Assembly (NCBI RefSeq): GCF_900091595.1
Contig: NZ_FMCW01000019.1
Location: 62,001-126,000, forward strand
Reading direction: 5' to 3'
DNA: 64,000 nt
Source: Micromonospora haikouensis
Lineage (GTDB): Bacteria; Actinomycetota; Actinomycetes; Mycobacteriales; Micromonosporaceae
Shown here in pieces: positions 1 through 7,385 of the stretch. The position numbers and the translations under genes are program-made. Positions within the stretch are counted from its first letter, which is position 1. Each line of letters begins with the position of its first letter. A model generated the notes under the pieces. It had not been told where the DNA came from. It saw nothing but the letters and a program-made list of their open reading frames with translations, and searched no databases.

Positions 1-672
1 CCAGGCGGCCACCAGCTCCGCCCAGAACGCCCGCACCTGCGCCGCGTCGTGGGCGTTGCCCCGGGTGTTCACCCCCTCCGTCTCCTCGATGTTGACGCCC
101 AGCACCTCGCAACCCAGGCCGAGGAAGTAGTCGTACAGCTCGGCGGCGCGACCCGGCTCCGGGTCGTTGACCACGGCCAGGGCCGAGAAGGGCAGCCCGT
201 GCCGGCGCAGCGCCGCCACCCCACGCACGATCCGGTCGTACGCCGGCCGGCCCGCCCGGGTGACCCGGTCGCCGTTGCGCCCGCGCGGCCCGTCCACGCT
301 CACGCTGACCCGCACCCGGTGCGCGGCGAGGAACTCGCACCAGGCGTCGTCGATGAGGGTCGCGTTGGTCTGCACGTGGTGCTCGACCTCCGGGCCGAAC
401 GGGGCGATCAGCGCGGCGAGGTGCTCCCGGCCGGCGGCCAGAGGCTCCCCGCCGTGCCACACCACCGAGAAGCGGCCGGCCTCCGCCCAGCGGTTCACCG
501 AGGCCGCGACCGCCTCGGCGACCGCGACCGGCATCCGCCGGTCGACCGCCCGCATCGGGAGGTAGCAGTATGCGCAGTCGAGGTTGCACAGGGTCGTCGG
601 CTGCATCACGACGTACGACGGGACCGGGGAGATCCCCCGCATCCCGCTGGACGGCCGTCCCCGAGCAGCCAT
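1..672 (-). CDS. Radical SAM (SPASM-type) peptide maturase, 3' part cut by window edge
   Basis: The reverse strand codes for the first 224 residues of a radical SAM enzyme. The ATG at 672 follows a GGAGGG ribosome binding site. The [4Fe-4S] cluster motif CNLDCAYC lies near residues 29-36, preceded by VVMQPTTL and followed by YLP, and the SAM-binding 'GGEP' is seen in VVWHGGEPL near residue 70. This 'MQPT..CNLDC.YCYLP' form is typical of SPASM-domain enzymes that modify ribosomal peptides (cyclophane-forming or thioether types) and of sulfatase-maturase relatives. The C-terminal SPASM cysteines would lie outside the window. No precursor peptide ORF fits into the 101 bp between this gene and purM, so any substrate gene would be further left. 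The exact subfamily is not settled. Confidence 0.85.
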   Translation of the reverse strand, partial: MAARGRPSSGMRGISPVPSYVVMQPTTLCNLDCAYCYLPMRAVDRRMPVAVAEAVAASVNRWAEAGRFSVVWHGGEPLAAGREHLAALIAPFGPEVEHHVQTNATLIDDAWCEFLAAHRVRVSVSVDGPRGRNGDRVTRAGRPAYDRIVRGVAALRRHGLPFSALAVVNDPEPGRAAELYDYFLGLGCEVLGVNIEETEGVNTRGNAHDAAQVRAFWAELVAAW

Positions 673-773
673 CGCCCTCCTTCCCGACCCGAAGGGTGCC
701 CCTCAGGCTAGGCGGCGACGGCCGCTCGGGTGAACCCCCGACCAGACGCCGAGCAAATCAATGGCCCTCGATA

Positions 774-1928
774 TTAACCCCGAGTGTGCTGGCCGACCAT
801 CTGCACCTTGCCGGTGCCCTCGATGATCTCGCCGGCCTGCCAGGCGTCCACACCCCGGCCGGTCAGCGTGGCCAGCGCCCGGTCGGCGTCCTCGGCGGAG
901 ACGATCGCGAACATGCCGACGCCCATGTTGAACGTCGACTCCATCTCGTTGTCGTCGATCCGGCCCTTGGACTGGATCAGGTCGAAGATGGGCTGCGGCT
1001 TCCACGTGGAGCGGTTGACCACCGCGTCGACGTTCTCCGGCAGGATGCGCACCAGGTTGCCCGGGATGCCGCCGCCGGTCACGTGCGCGATGGACCGCAC
1101 CTCGGCCTCGGCGATCAGCTTGAGGCAGTCCTGAGCGTAGATCTTGGTCGGCGTGAGCAGCTCCTCGCCGAGGGTGCGCTGGCGGCCGAAGTCCTCGATC
1201 ACCACGTCCAGCCGCATCCGGCCCGCGCCCAGCAGCACGTGCCGCACCAGGGAGTAGCCGTTGGAGTGCAGGCCCGAGGAGCGCATCGCGATGACCACGT
1301 CACCGATCTCCACCCGATCCGGGCTGAGGATCTCGCTCTCCTCCACCACGCCGACGCCCGTGGCGGAGACGTCGTACTCGTCCGGACGCAGCACGCCCGG
1401 GTGCTCGGCCGTCTCGCCGCCGAGCAGCGCGCAGCCGGCGTACCGGCAGCCGTCGGCGATGCCCGCGCCGATCTCGGCCACCTTGTCGGGGACGACCTCA
1501 CCGCAGGCGATGTAGTCGAGCAGGAACAGCGGCTCCGCCCCGCAGGCCACCAGGTCGTCGACGACCATGGCGACCAGGTCGATGCCGATCGTGTCGTGGA
1601 TGTCGAGCTGCTGCGCGATCACCAGCTTGGTGCCCACCCCGTCGGTGGAGGACGCCAGGATCGGGTTCTTGTATTTCTTGGTGTCCAGCCGGAACAGGCC
1701 GGCGAAGCCGCCCAGGTCGCCCATGACCTCCGGGCGACGGGTCTGCTTGACCTTGGACTTGAGCAGCTCGACCGCGCGGTCGCCCGCCTCGATCGAGACG
1801 CCGGCGTCCGCGTACGAGACCGAGCGTTTGCGCGCCGGGCGGCCGTTGCCGGCCGTCCAGGGCTGGCGGTCACCGCCGGCGCCGGTCGGGCTGCTTCCTG
1901 TGCCGCTGCGCTCGGAAACGTGCGTCAC
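774..1928 (-). CDS. purM: Phosphoribosylformylglycinamidine cyclo-ligase (AIR synthetase)
   Basis: The 384-residue product closes FGAM to aminoimidazole ribotide with ATP, step five of purine synthesis in the cytosol. The sequence shows SYADAGVSIEAGDRAV, SSTDGVGTKL, the MVVDDLVACGAEPLFLLDY block and LLGGETAEHPG, all hallmarks of PurM. The GTG at 1928 is chosen because AAGGGGAG lies just before it; about 45 residues precede the conserved SYADAG start, a low-complexity leader common in actinomycete PurM. It lies 64 bp downstream of purF in the same direction, so the two probably form a purF-purM operon. Confidence 0.97.
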   Translation of the reverse strand: MTHVSERSGTGSSPTGAGGDRQPWTAGNGRPARKRSVSYADAGVSIEAGDRAVELLKSKVKQTRRPEVMGDLGGFAGLFRLDTKKYKNPILASSTDGVGTKLVIAQQLDIHDTIGIDLVAMVVDDLVACGAEPLFLLDYIACGEVVPDKVAEIGAGIADGCRYAGCALLGGETAEHPGVLRPDEYDVSATGVGVVEESEILSPDRVEIGDVVIAMRSSGLHSNGYSLVRHVLLGAGRMRLDVVIEDFGRQRTLGEELLTPTKIYAQDCLKLIAEAEVRSIAHVTGGGIPGNLVRILPENVDAVVNRSTWKPQPIFDLIQSKGRIDDNEMESTFNMGVGMFAIVSAEDADRALATLTGRGVDAWQAGEIIEGTGKVQMVGQHTRG

Positions 1929-1992
1929 GGTTCTCCCCTTTTGTGGTTCTCGCGGGGTCCGGCGGTGGCCGGTCGGCCCGCGTCGGGCGGTG

Positions 1993-3531
1993 CTATTGGC
2001 GGTGTACGGTCGCGCCGCCCGAAGTGGCGACGAGCGGTGGGACGTCGTGCCCGGGGGCGTCCGGGGCATCGGCGACCCGGCGTCCCACCCCTTCGAGCAC
2101 GTGCTTGCCGATCAGGTTCCCGGCCGGCAGCTCGATCGGGTATTCCCCGTCGAAGCAGGCCCGGCAGAGCCGGGTCTTCGGCTGCTCGGTCGCGGCGATG
2201 AGGCCGGGCAACGAAACATAGCCCAGCGTGTCGGCGCCGATGGACCGCCGGATGCCCTCGTTGTCCAGCCCGTTGGCCAACAGCTCCGCCCGGGTGGCGA
2301 AGTCGATGCCGTAGAAGCACGGCCAGTTGACCGGCGGGGAGGAGATCCGCACGTGGACCTCCAGCGCGCCCGCCTCGCGCAGCATCCGCACGATCGCCCG
2401 CTGGGTGTTGCCGCGCACGATCGAGTCGTCGACCACCACCAGCCGCTTGCCCCGCACGTTCTCCCGCAGCGGGTTGAGCTTCAGCCGGATGCCGAGCTGG
2501 CGCAGGGTCTGCGACGGCTGGATGAACGTCCGGCCGACGTACGGGTTCTTCATCAGGCCGGCGCCGTAGGTGATGCCGGACTCCTCGGCGTAGCCGATGG
2601 CGGCCGGGGTGCCGGACTCCGGCACCGGGATGACCAGGTCGGCCTCGACCGGGTGCTCCTTGGCGAGCTGGCGGCCGATCTGCACCCGGGCGGCGTGCAC
2701 GTTGCGCCCGGCGATGGTGGCGTCCGGGCGGGCGATGTAGACGTACTCGAAGAGGCAGCCCTTCGGCTCGGGCGCGGCGAACCGGGCCGAGCGCAGACCG
2801 TTCTCGTCGATGGCGATCAGCTCGCCCGGCTCCACCTCGCGGACCACGCTCGCGCCCACGATGTCGAGCGCGGCGGTCTCGCTCGCCACCACCCAGCCGC
2901 GCTCCAGCCGGCCGAGGACCAGCGGGCGCACGCCGTGCGGGTCGCGGGCGGCGTAGAGCGTCGACTCGTCCATGAAGACGAAGCTGAACGCCCCGCGCAG
3001 CTGGGGCAGCACCTCCAGCGCGGCGGCCTCGACCGAGAGATCCGGACGACTGGCCAGCAGCATCGTCACCAGCGAGGTGTCGTTGGTCGAGCCGTCGGCG
3101 GCCAGGCCCCGCTCGGCCACCTCGCGCTGCAGCTCGGCGGTGTTGACCAGGTTGCCGTTGTGCGCCAGCGCGATGGTGGTGCCCGCGCTGGTGGACCGGA
3201 TGGTCGGCTGGGCGTTCTCCCAGGTCGAGCCGCCCGTCGTCGAGTAGCGCGCGTGCCCGATCGCGAGGTGCCCGCGCAGGCTGGCCAGGGTCGGCTCGTC
3301 GAAGACCTGGGCCACCAGGCCGAGATCCTTGTAGACCACCACCCCGGAGCCGTCACTGACGGCGATCCCGGCGGCCTCCTGGCCACGGTGCTGGAGGGCG
3401 TAGAGCCCGAAGTAGGTGAGGTTGGCGACCTCTTCCCCCGGCGCCCAGACACCGAAGACGCCGCAGGCGTCCTGGGGGCCGGGTCGTTGGGGATCGAGAT
3501 CGTGGCTCAGCCGGCCGTCGCCTCGGGGCAC
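1993..3531 (-). CDS. purF: Amidophosphoribosyltransferase
   Basis: PurF makes phosphoribosylamine from PRPP and glutamine, the committed step of purine synthesis. An N-terminal glutaminase domain begins CGVFG with the nucleophile Cys near residue 23 after a short propeptide, and YALQHRGQEAAGI follows. The PRTase domain has the PRPP loop LVVVDDSIVRGNT. Cysteines at GCLFEYVYIARPD, NWPCFYG and RLCRAC match the four ligands of the [4Fe-4S] cluster of Bacillus-type PurF, so an oxygen-labile cluster is expected. I chose GTG at 3531 because AGGGAG sits six bases before it; the ATG at 3546 is five codons upstream but lacks a ribosome binding site. purM follows. Confidence 0.97.
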   Translation of the reverse strand: MPRGDGRLSHDLDPQRPGPQDACGVFGVWAPGEEVANLTYFGLYALQHRGQEAAGIAVSDGSGVVVYKDLGLVAQVFDEPTLASLRGHLAIGHARYSTTGGSTWENAQPTIRSTSAGTTIALAHNGNLVNTAELQREVAERGLAADGSTNDTSLVTMLLASRPDLSVEAAALEVLPQLRGAFSFVFMDESTLYAARDPHGVRPLVLGRLERGWVVASETAALDIVGASVVREVEPGELIAIDENGLRSARFAAPEPKGCLFEYVYIARPDATIAGRNVHAARVQIGRQLAKEHPVEADLVIPVPESGTPAAIGYAEESGITYGAGLMKNPYVGRTFIQPSQTLRQLGIRLKLNPLRENVRGKRLVVVDDSIVRGNTQRAIVRMLREAGALEVHVRISSPPVNWPCFYGIDFATRAELLANGLDNEGIRRSIGADTLGYVSLPGLIAATEQPKTRLCRACFDGEYPIELPAGNLIGKHVLEGVGRRVADAPDAPGHDVPPLVATSGGATVHRQ

Positions 3532-3628
3532 CTGCCGCTCCCTCATGCTGGTCGGGACTGGCCGGGCCGGACGGATGTGCTGGTCCGCGTTGCCCGGCCG
3601 GGACCACTGTCGTCGCCTGACAGTGTAC

Positions 3629-3663
3629 GCGAATCGGTGTCAATACAGAAAGTCACGATTCGC
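3629..3663. promoter_or_regulatory. Inverted repeat upstream of purF
   Basis: GCGAATCG at 3629-3636 and CGATTCGC at 3656-3663 form a perfect 8-bp dyad separated by 19 bases, 98 bp before the purF start and just after the stop of the sterol-carrier-like gene. A TTGACA is present on the minus strand inside the loop, but no well-spaced -10 box was found. It may be an operator or a transcribed hairpin controlling purF. No known regulator motif is recognised. Confidence 0.35.
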
Positions 3664-3689
3664 CTCCTCTCCGTGTTCGCGCGAGGGGA

Positions 3690-4055
3690 CTATTCGCCCA
3701 GGTGGAGCGGAAGGTGCGCGGAGAGGTCCGCACGGACCCCGCTGACCCGTACGCGACCCTCGGTGACCGCGTCCGCCCAGCTCCGCCGGCCCGTCGCCAA
3801 CTCCAGCCAGGTGGTCGGATCCAGCTCGACGACGTTCGGCGGGGTTCCCCGGGTGTGTCGGGGACCGGGAATGCACTGAACTGCACCGTAAGGTGGGACA
3901 CGCACCTCCACCGATCGGCCGGGGGCACGCTCCGTGAGGGCGGTCAACAAGGCACGGACCGCCTCCCGGAACACCAGCCGTTCGGGGGTACGACCCTCGT
4001 CGAGCGCGGCGAGCGCCTCGGCGACCGCTGCGGACTTAATGTGCGGAGAGGACAC
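3690..4055 (-). CDS. Sterol-carrier (SCP2-like) family protein
   Basis: A 121-residue protein whose second half, GTPPNVVELDPTTWLELATG...WADAV..GRVRVSG.RADLS.HLPL, is the pattern of the small 'sterol carrier family' proteins found next to purF in many actinomycetes. The helical N-terminus and a central VEVRVPPYGAVQC strand suit an SCP2-type lipid-binding fold. The ligand is unknown. GTG at 4055 is the only start close to the conserved SPHIK.AAVAEAL segment; there is no good ribosome binding site, so the message may be leaderless or initiation weak. It precedes purF by 158 bp in the same direction. Confidence 0.75.
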   Translation of the reverse strand: MSSPHIKSAAVAEALAALDEGRTPERLVFREAVRALLTALTERAPGRSVEVRVPPYGAVQCIPGPRHTRGTPPNVVELDPTTWLELATGRRSWADAVTEGRVRVSGVRADLSAHLPLHLGE

Positions 4056-4215
4056 GACGGGACGATACGACCCGCCTCCGGCGCTTTCGACGCTGGCCCT
4101 GGGTCGCGCCGATCCGGTCAGACAAGGCATAGTTGCCGACGGCGTATTCGTACCGTGATGATCCCCGGCCCGGCGCCCCGCCGGCGGAGGGAAGTCAGAC
4201 CGGAAGGCGGTGGAC

Positions 4216-6516
4216 GTGTCAACACACCGACGTGCCTGGCAGCAGCGGGCGGGTGTGGTCGTGGCGCTGGCAATCGGCGCCCTGCTCGCCGTCCCCGCCA
4301 CACCCGTACTGGCCGCCGAGGTCAGCGTCACGCCCGGCTCGATCAACCTGAACGCGGGCAGCGACGCCACGGTGAGCGTCAAGGTGACGCCCAGCAACGA
4401 CGACGCGAGCGCCCAGATCAGCCTCACCGGGCTGCCTGCCGGCGTGAGCTGCACGGGCGGCTGCGGCCAGATCAGCTTCAACGGCCAGGCCCCGAGGACC
4501 CAGCTCCTGACGATCAAGGCCAGCGACAGCGCGCCGGACGCCGGCGGGATCAACGTGACGGTCCAGGTGCAGCCCGACAAGTCGGACTCCACCACCGGTA
4601 GCTTCCAGCTCAACGTCAAGGGCAAGACCGCACCCACGACGCCCGCCCAGACGCAGACCGTCAAGTCGGTCTCCGGCAAGGTGGTCGCGGCGGCCAACGG
4701 CGAGGCGGTGCCGAACGCCATCGTGATGCTCCAGGACAGCACCGGGGCGAAGTTCGAGACCACCAGCAACGGCAGCGGCAACTTCAGCTTCACCGGCAGC
4801 ACCGACAAGCCCATCGTTCCCGGGCGGCTCAGCATCGGCGCGATCCAGGGCGACGTCCGCGTCACGAAGTCCTTCACCGCCAGCGCCGGGCAGAGCATCA
4901 GCGGGCAGCGGCTCAGCCTCGCGATCAAGGTCGAGGTGAGCCCGAGCCCCAGCCCGTCGGCCAGCGAGGAGCCGCTGCCTTCCGACGAGGCCACCGACGA
5001 CGCCACCGAGGAACCGACGGAGGCCGCCCCCGGCGCCGCGAACAACGCCGCCTCCACTGAGGAGGACAGCGGCATGTCGTGGCTGCTCATCCTGCTCGGC
5101 GGCCTGTTCGTGGCCATCGGCGTCGGCACCATCGTGCTGCTCTGGATGAAGCGCCGGGAGAACGGCGACGACGTCGACGACGCGCCGAAGAGCGGCGCTG
5201 CGGCGGCGGGCGCGATCCCGGCCGCCCGCGGGGCGTACGGCGGGGCGGACGACCAGACGCGGGTCGTGAACCGGGTCGGTGCCGGGCCCGACCCGACGAT
5301 GGTCGGCGGCACCTCGCTCAGCGACGCCCCGACGATGATGCACCGGCCGGTCGTCGACGACGTCCCGCCGGACCCCTACGGCGCTCCGCCGGCCCCGTAC
5401 GGCGCGGGCGGCCCTCCGCAGCAGGGCGGCTGGGCCGGCGGCGGCTACGGCGACGAGCCGCAGACCGGCGGGTACGGCGCGGCCGGCGGTTACGGCAACG
5501 CCCCGGCCTCCGGCGGCGGGTACGGCAACGCCCCGGCCTCCGGCGGCGGGTACGGCGGTGCCCCGGCCTCGGGCGGCGGCTACGGCAACCCCGGCGGCGG
5601 CTACGGTGCCGACGCGCCCGCCTCGGGCGGCGGCTACGGCAACCCCGGCGGCTACGGTGCCGAGGCCCCCGCCTCAGGTGGCGGCTACGGCGGCGCGCCG
5701 GCGTCCGGCGGCGGCTACGGCAGCGCCCCCGCGTCGGGCGGGTACGGCTCCGCCCCGGCCTCCGGCGGCGGCTACGGCTCCGCCCCGGCCTCGGGCGGCG
5801 GCTACGGCACCGCACCCGCCTCGGGCGGCGGCTACGGCAACCCCGGCGGGTACGGTGCCGAGGCGGCGCCGACCTCCTCCGGCGGCGGCTACGGCAACCG
5901 CGACTACGGCGCGCCCGCGGGTGCGCCGGCCGGCGGGTACCCGGGCCAGGGCGGTGGCGGCTACGGCGGCGAGCGCTACGACGAGCCGACGGGGCGGTAC
6001 ACCGGCGACACCGCTTCCTCCTACCCGCCGCCCGCCGCGGACCCGTACCCGACCAGCACCTACCAGGCGGAGCAGGGTCACGGCGGCTACGGCCAGCCGG
6101 AGCCCCCGCAGTACGGCGGCCGCGGCGGCGAGCCCACCGGCGGCTACGGCGCGGCCGAGCCCACCGGTGGCGGCTACGGCGGCGGCGGTTACGGCCAGCA
6201 CGGCCAGCAGGGCGGCGGCTACGACGCCGGCCAGCAGCAGGGCGGCTACGACCAGCGCGGCGGCTACGGCGCCGAGGGCTACGGTCAGCAGAGCGGCTAC
6301 GGCCAACAGGGCGGCTACGGTCAGGAGCCCCCGCAGCAGCGCGGCGGCGGCTACGACGACCGCGGCTACGACCAGCAGCCCACCAGCTACGACCAGCAGC
6401 AGGGCGGCTACTACGGCGACCAGGCCCAGCAGCAGGGCCGGGGCCGGCCCGACGGCCCGACGCCCCCGCAGCAGCAGGACCGGGGCGGTCGCCGGCTGGA
6501 CTGGCTGGACGATTGA
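4216..6516 (+). CDS. Secreted/membrane-anchored protein with Gly-Tyr-Gln-rich cytoplasmic tail
   Basis: The 766-residue product has a Sec-type signal peptide (residues 1 to about 34, ending VLAA), an Ig-like beta domain (about 35-135), a carboxypeptidase-regulatory-like domain (about 150-235, SGKVVAAANGEAVPNA), an acidic Ser/Pro linker, one membrane segment (about 287-310, followed by KRRE) and a cytoplasmic region of about 450 residues. That region begins with ten APASGGGYG-type units and continues with GYGQQ/GGYDQ units, so it is almost certainly disordered. GTG at 4216 is preferred to GTG at 4210 because GGAAGG lies eight bases before it. An outside beta-rich sensor or adhesin joined to an inside condensate-prone tail is an inference. 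No function is known. Confidence 0.85.
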   Translation: MSTHRRAWQQRAGVVVALAIGALLAVPATPVLAAEVSVTPGSINLNAGSDATVSVKVTPSNDDASAQISLTGLPAGVSCTGGCGQISFNGQAPRTQLLTIKASDSAPDAGGINVTVQVQPDKSDSTTGSFQLNVKGKTAPTTPAQTQTVKSVSGKVVAAANGEAVPNAIVMLQDSTGAKFETTSNGSGNFSFTGSTDKPIVPGRLSIGAIQGDVRVTKSFTASAGQSISGQRLSLAIKVEVSPSPSPSASEEPLPSDEATDDATEEPTEAAPGAANNAASTEEDSGMSWLLILLGGLFVAIGVGTIVLLWMKRRENGDDVDDAPKSGAAAAGAIPAARGAYGGADDQTRVVNRVGAGPDPTMVGGTSLSDAPTMMHRPVVDDVPPDPYGAPPAPYGAGGPPQQGGWAGGGYGDEPQTGGYGAAGGYGNAPASGGGYGNAPASGGGYGGAPASGGGYGNPGGGYGADAPASGGGYGNPGGYGAEAPASGGGYGGAPASGGGYGSAPASGGYGSAPASGGGYGSAPASGGGYGTAPASGGGYGNPGGYGAEAAPTSSGGGYGNRDYGAPAGAPAGGYPGQGGGGYGGERYDEPTGRYTGDTASSYPPPAADPYPTSTYQAEQGHGGYGQPEPPQYGGRGGEPTGGYGAAEPTGGGYGGGGYGQHGQQGGGYDAGQQQGGYDQRGGYGAEGYGQQSGYGQQGGYGQEPPQQRGGGYDDRGYDQQPTSYDQQQGGYYGDQAQQQGRGRPDGPTPPQQQDRGGRRLDWLDD
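5500..5838 (+). repeat. Coding tandem repeats (APASGGGYG units)
   Basis: Ten near-identical units reading APASGGGYG, one lacking a Gly, alternate with short spacers such as NPGGYGAE. The DNA units are similar but not identical, which points to repeat expansion followed by drift. Repeat number is likely to vary between strains by slippage or unequal recombination. Confidence 0.85.
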
Positions 6517-6546
6517 CCGATGCGGGCCACGGCCCGCGCAACGCGA

Positions 6547-6594
6547 CGACGAAGAAGGCGGCTGCCCGGTAACCCGGAGCCGCCTTCTTCGTCG
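6547..6594. terminator. Bidirectional terminator between convergent genes
   Basis: A 17-bp perfect stem (GACGAAGAAGGCGGCT at 6548-6563 pairs with 6578-6593, plus the outer pair 6547/6594) surrounds a 14-base loop. One side carries GAAGAAGG and the other CCTTCTTC, giving a pyrimidine-rich descending arm. It lies between the stop of the Gly/Tyr-rich gene and the stop of comB, which converge, so it can end both transcripts. Confidence 0.8.
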
Positions 6595-6620
6595 GTACGC
6601 GTGAGCCGGGTCAGCCCCGC

Positions 6621-7382
6621 TCAGAGCCGGGCCGCGGAGAAGACGCCCTGCCGCAGCACCGGCACCACACCCGACACGCCGACCTGGACGGCCACTTCCA
6701 CGTCCCCGCCGAAGCCGCCCTCCACGAGTTCCCGGCCGGAGACGCAGCCGCGCACGGCGGCCGGGACGTCCGGCGTGGCGGCGAGCGCGGCCAGCGCCAT
6801 CGCCGCCTCCACCGACAGCCCGCCGGGGACGCCGGAGAGCGCGTCGAGCACGCACGCCGCCCCGAGCTGGTCCTCCACGCACGGGCGCAGGGAGCCGTCC
6901 GGCCAGCGTTCCCCGGAGGCCACCACGCCGACCGGGGCGTCGATCGAGCCGTACCCCTGGTCGGTCAGCCAGCGCCCGACGGCGCGGGCGTTGCGCAGGC
7001 AGGCCGCGACCACCGGCAGGCCCGTGGCGCTGGCGGCGGCGCTGATCGCCGAGCCGTTGGGCGAGGGCAGCACCAGGTCGGCGACGGCCGGCGCGGTGCG
7101 CAGGGCCGCCGGGGAGAGCGACCACGGCTGGTCCGGGGTCGCCTGCCGGCGGCCCACGGCGGCGACGGCGCCGACCCGGCGGGTGTACTCGGCGGCCTGC
7201 TCGCCCCAGGGGAACGGGTGCACCCGCATGCCCCGGGCGACCGCCACCTCCACGGCGGTGGTGAACGAGAGGACGTCCACCACCACCAGGACGGCGCAGA
7301 CCCGGCCGAGTTCCGCCGCGCCGGCCAGCCCCCAGTCGAACCGGGCACCCGAGCCGGGCTGGACGTAGACCGTCGCGGTCAC
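6621..7382 (-). CDS. 2-phosphosulfolactate phosphatase family protein (ComB-like)
   Basis: The 253-residue protein has the ComB-family blocks VVVDVLSFTTAV, LPSPNGSA, ACLRNA and GERWPDGSLRPCVEDQLGA. ComB hydrolyses 2-phosphosulfolactate in archaeal coenzyme M synthesis; bacterial members are common but actinomycetes do not make coenzyme M, so the true substrate is unknown. The GTG start lies three bases after the purL stop, so translation is probably coupled to purL. Confidence 0.85.
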   Translation of the reverse strand: MTATVYVQPGSGARFDWGLAGAAELGRVCAVLVVVDVLSFTTAVEVAVARGMRVHPFPWGEQAAEYTRRVGAVAAVGRRQATPDQPWSLSPAALRTAPAVADLVLPSPNGSAISAAASATGLPVVAACLRNARAVGRWLTDQGYGSIDAPVGVVASGERWPDGSLRPCVEDQLGAACVLDALSGVPGGLSVEAAMALAALAATPDVPAAVRGCVSGRELVEGGFGGDVEVAVQVGVSGVVPVLRQGVFSAARL

Positions 7383-7385
7383 GCC

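Noticed and set aside
49..711. Long plus-strand ORF at the left edge
   Set aside because: It is the antisense shadow of the radical SAM gene, whose CxxxCxxC motif and ribosome binding site are on the minus strand.
5500..6480. Tandem repeats as a possible CRISPR array
   Set aside because: Units are codon-periodic, coding for APASGGGYG, with no spacers and no cas genes.
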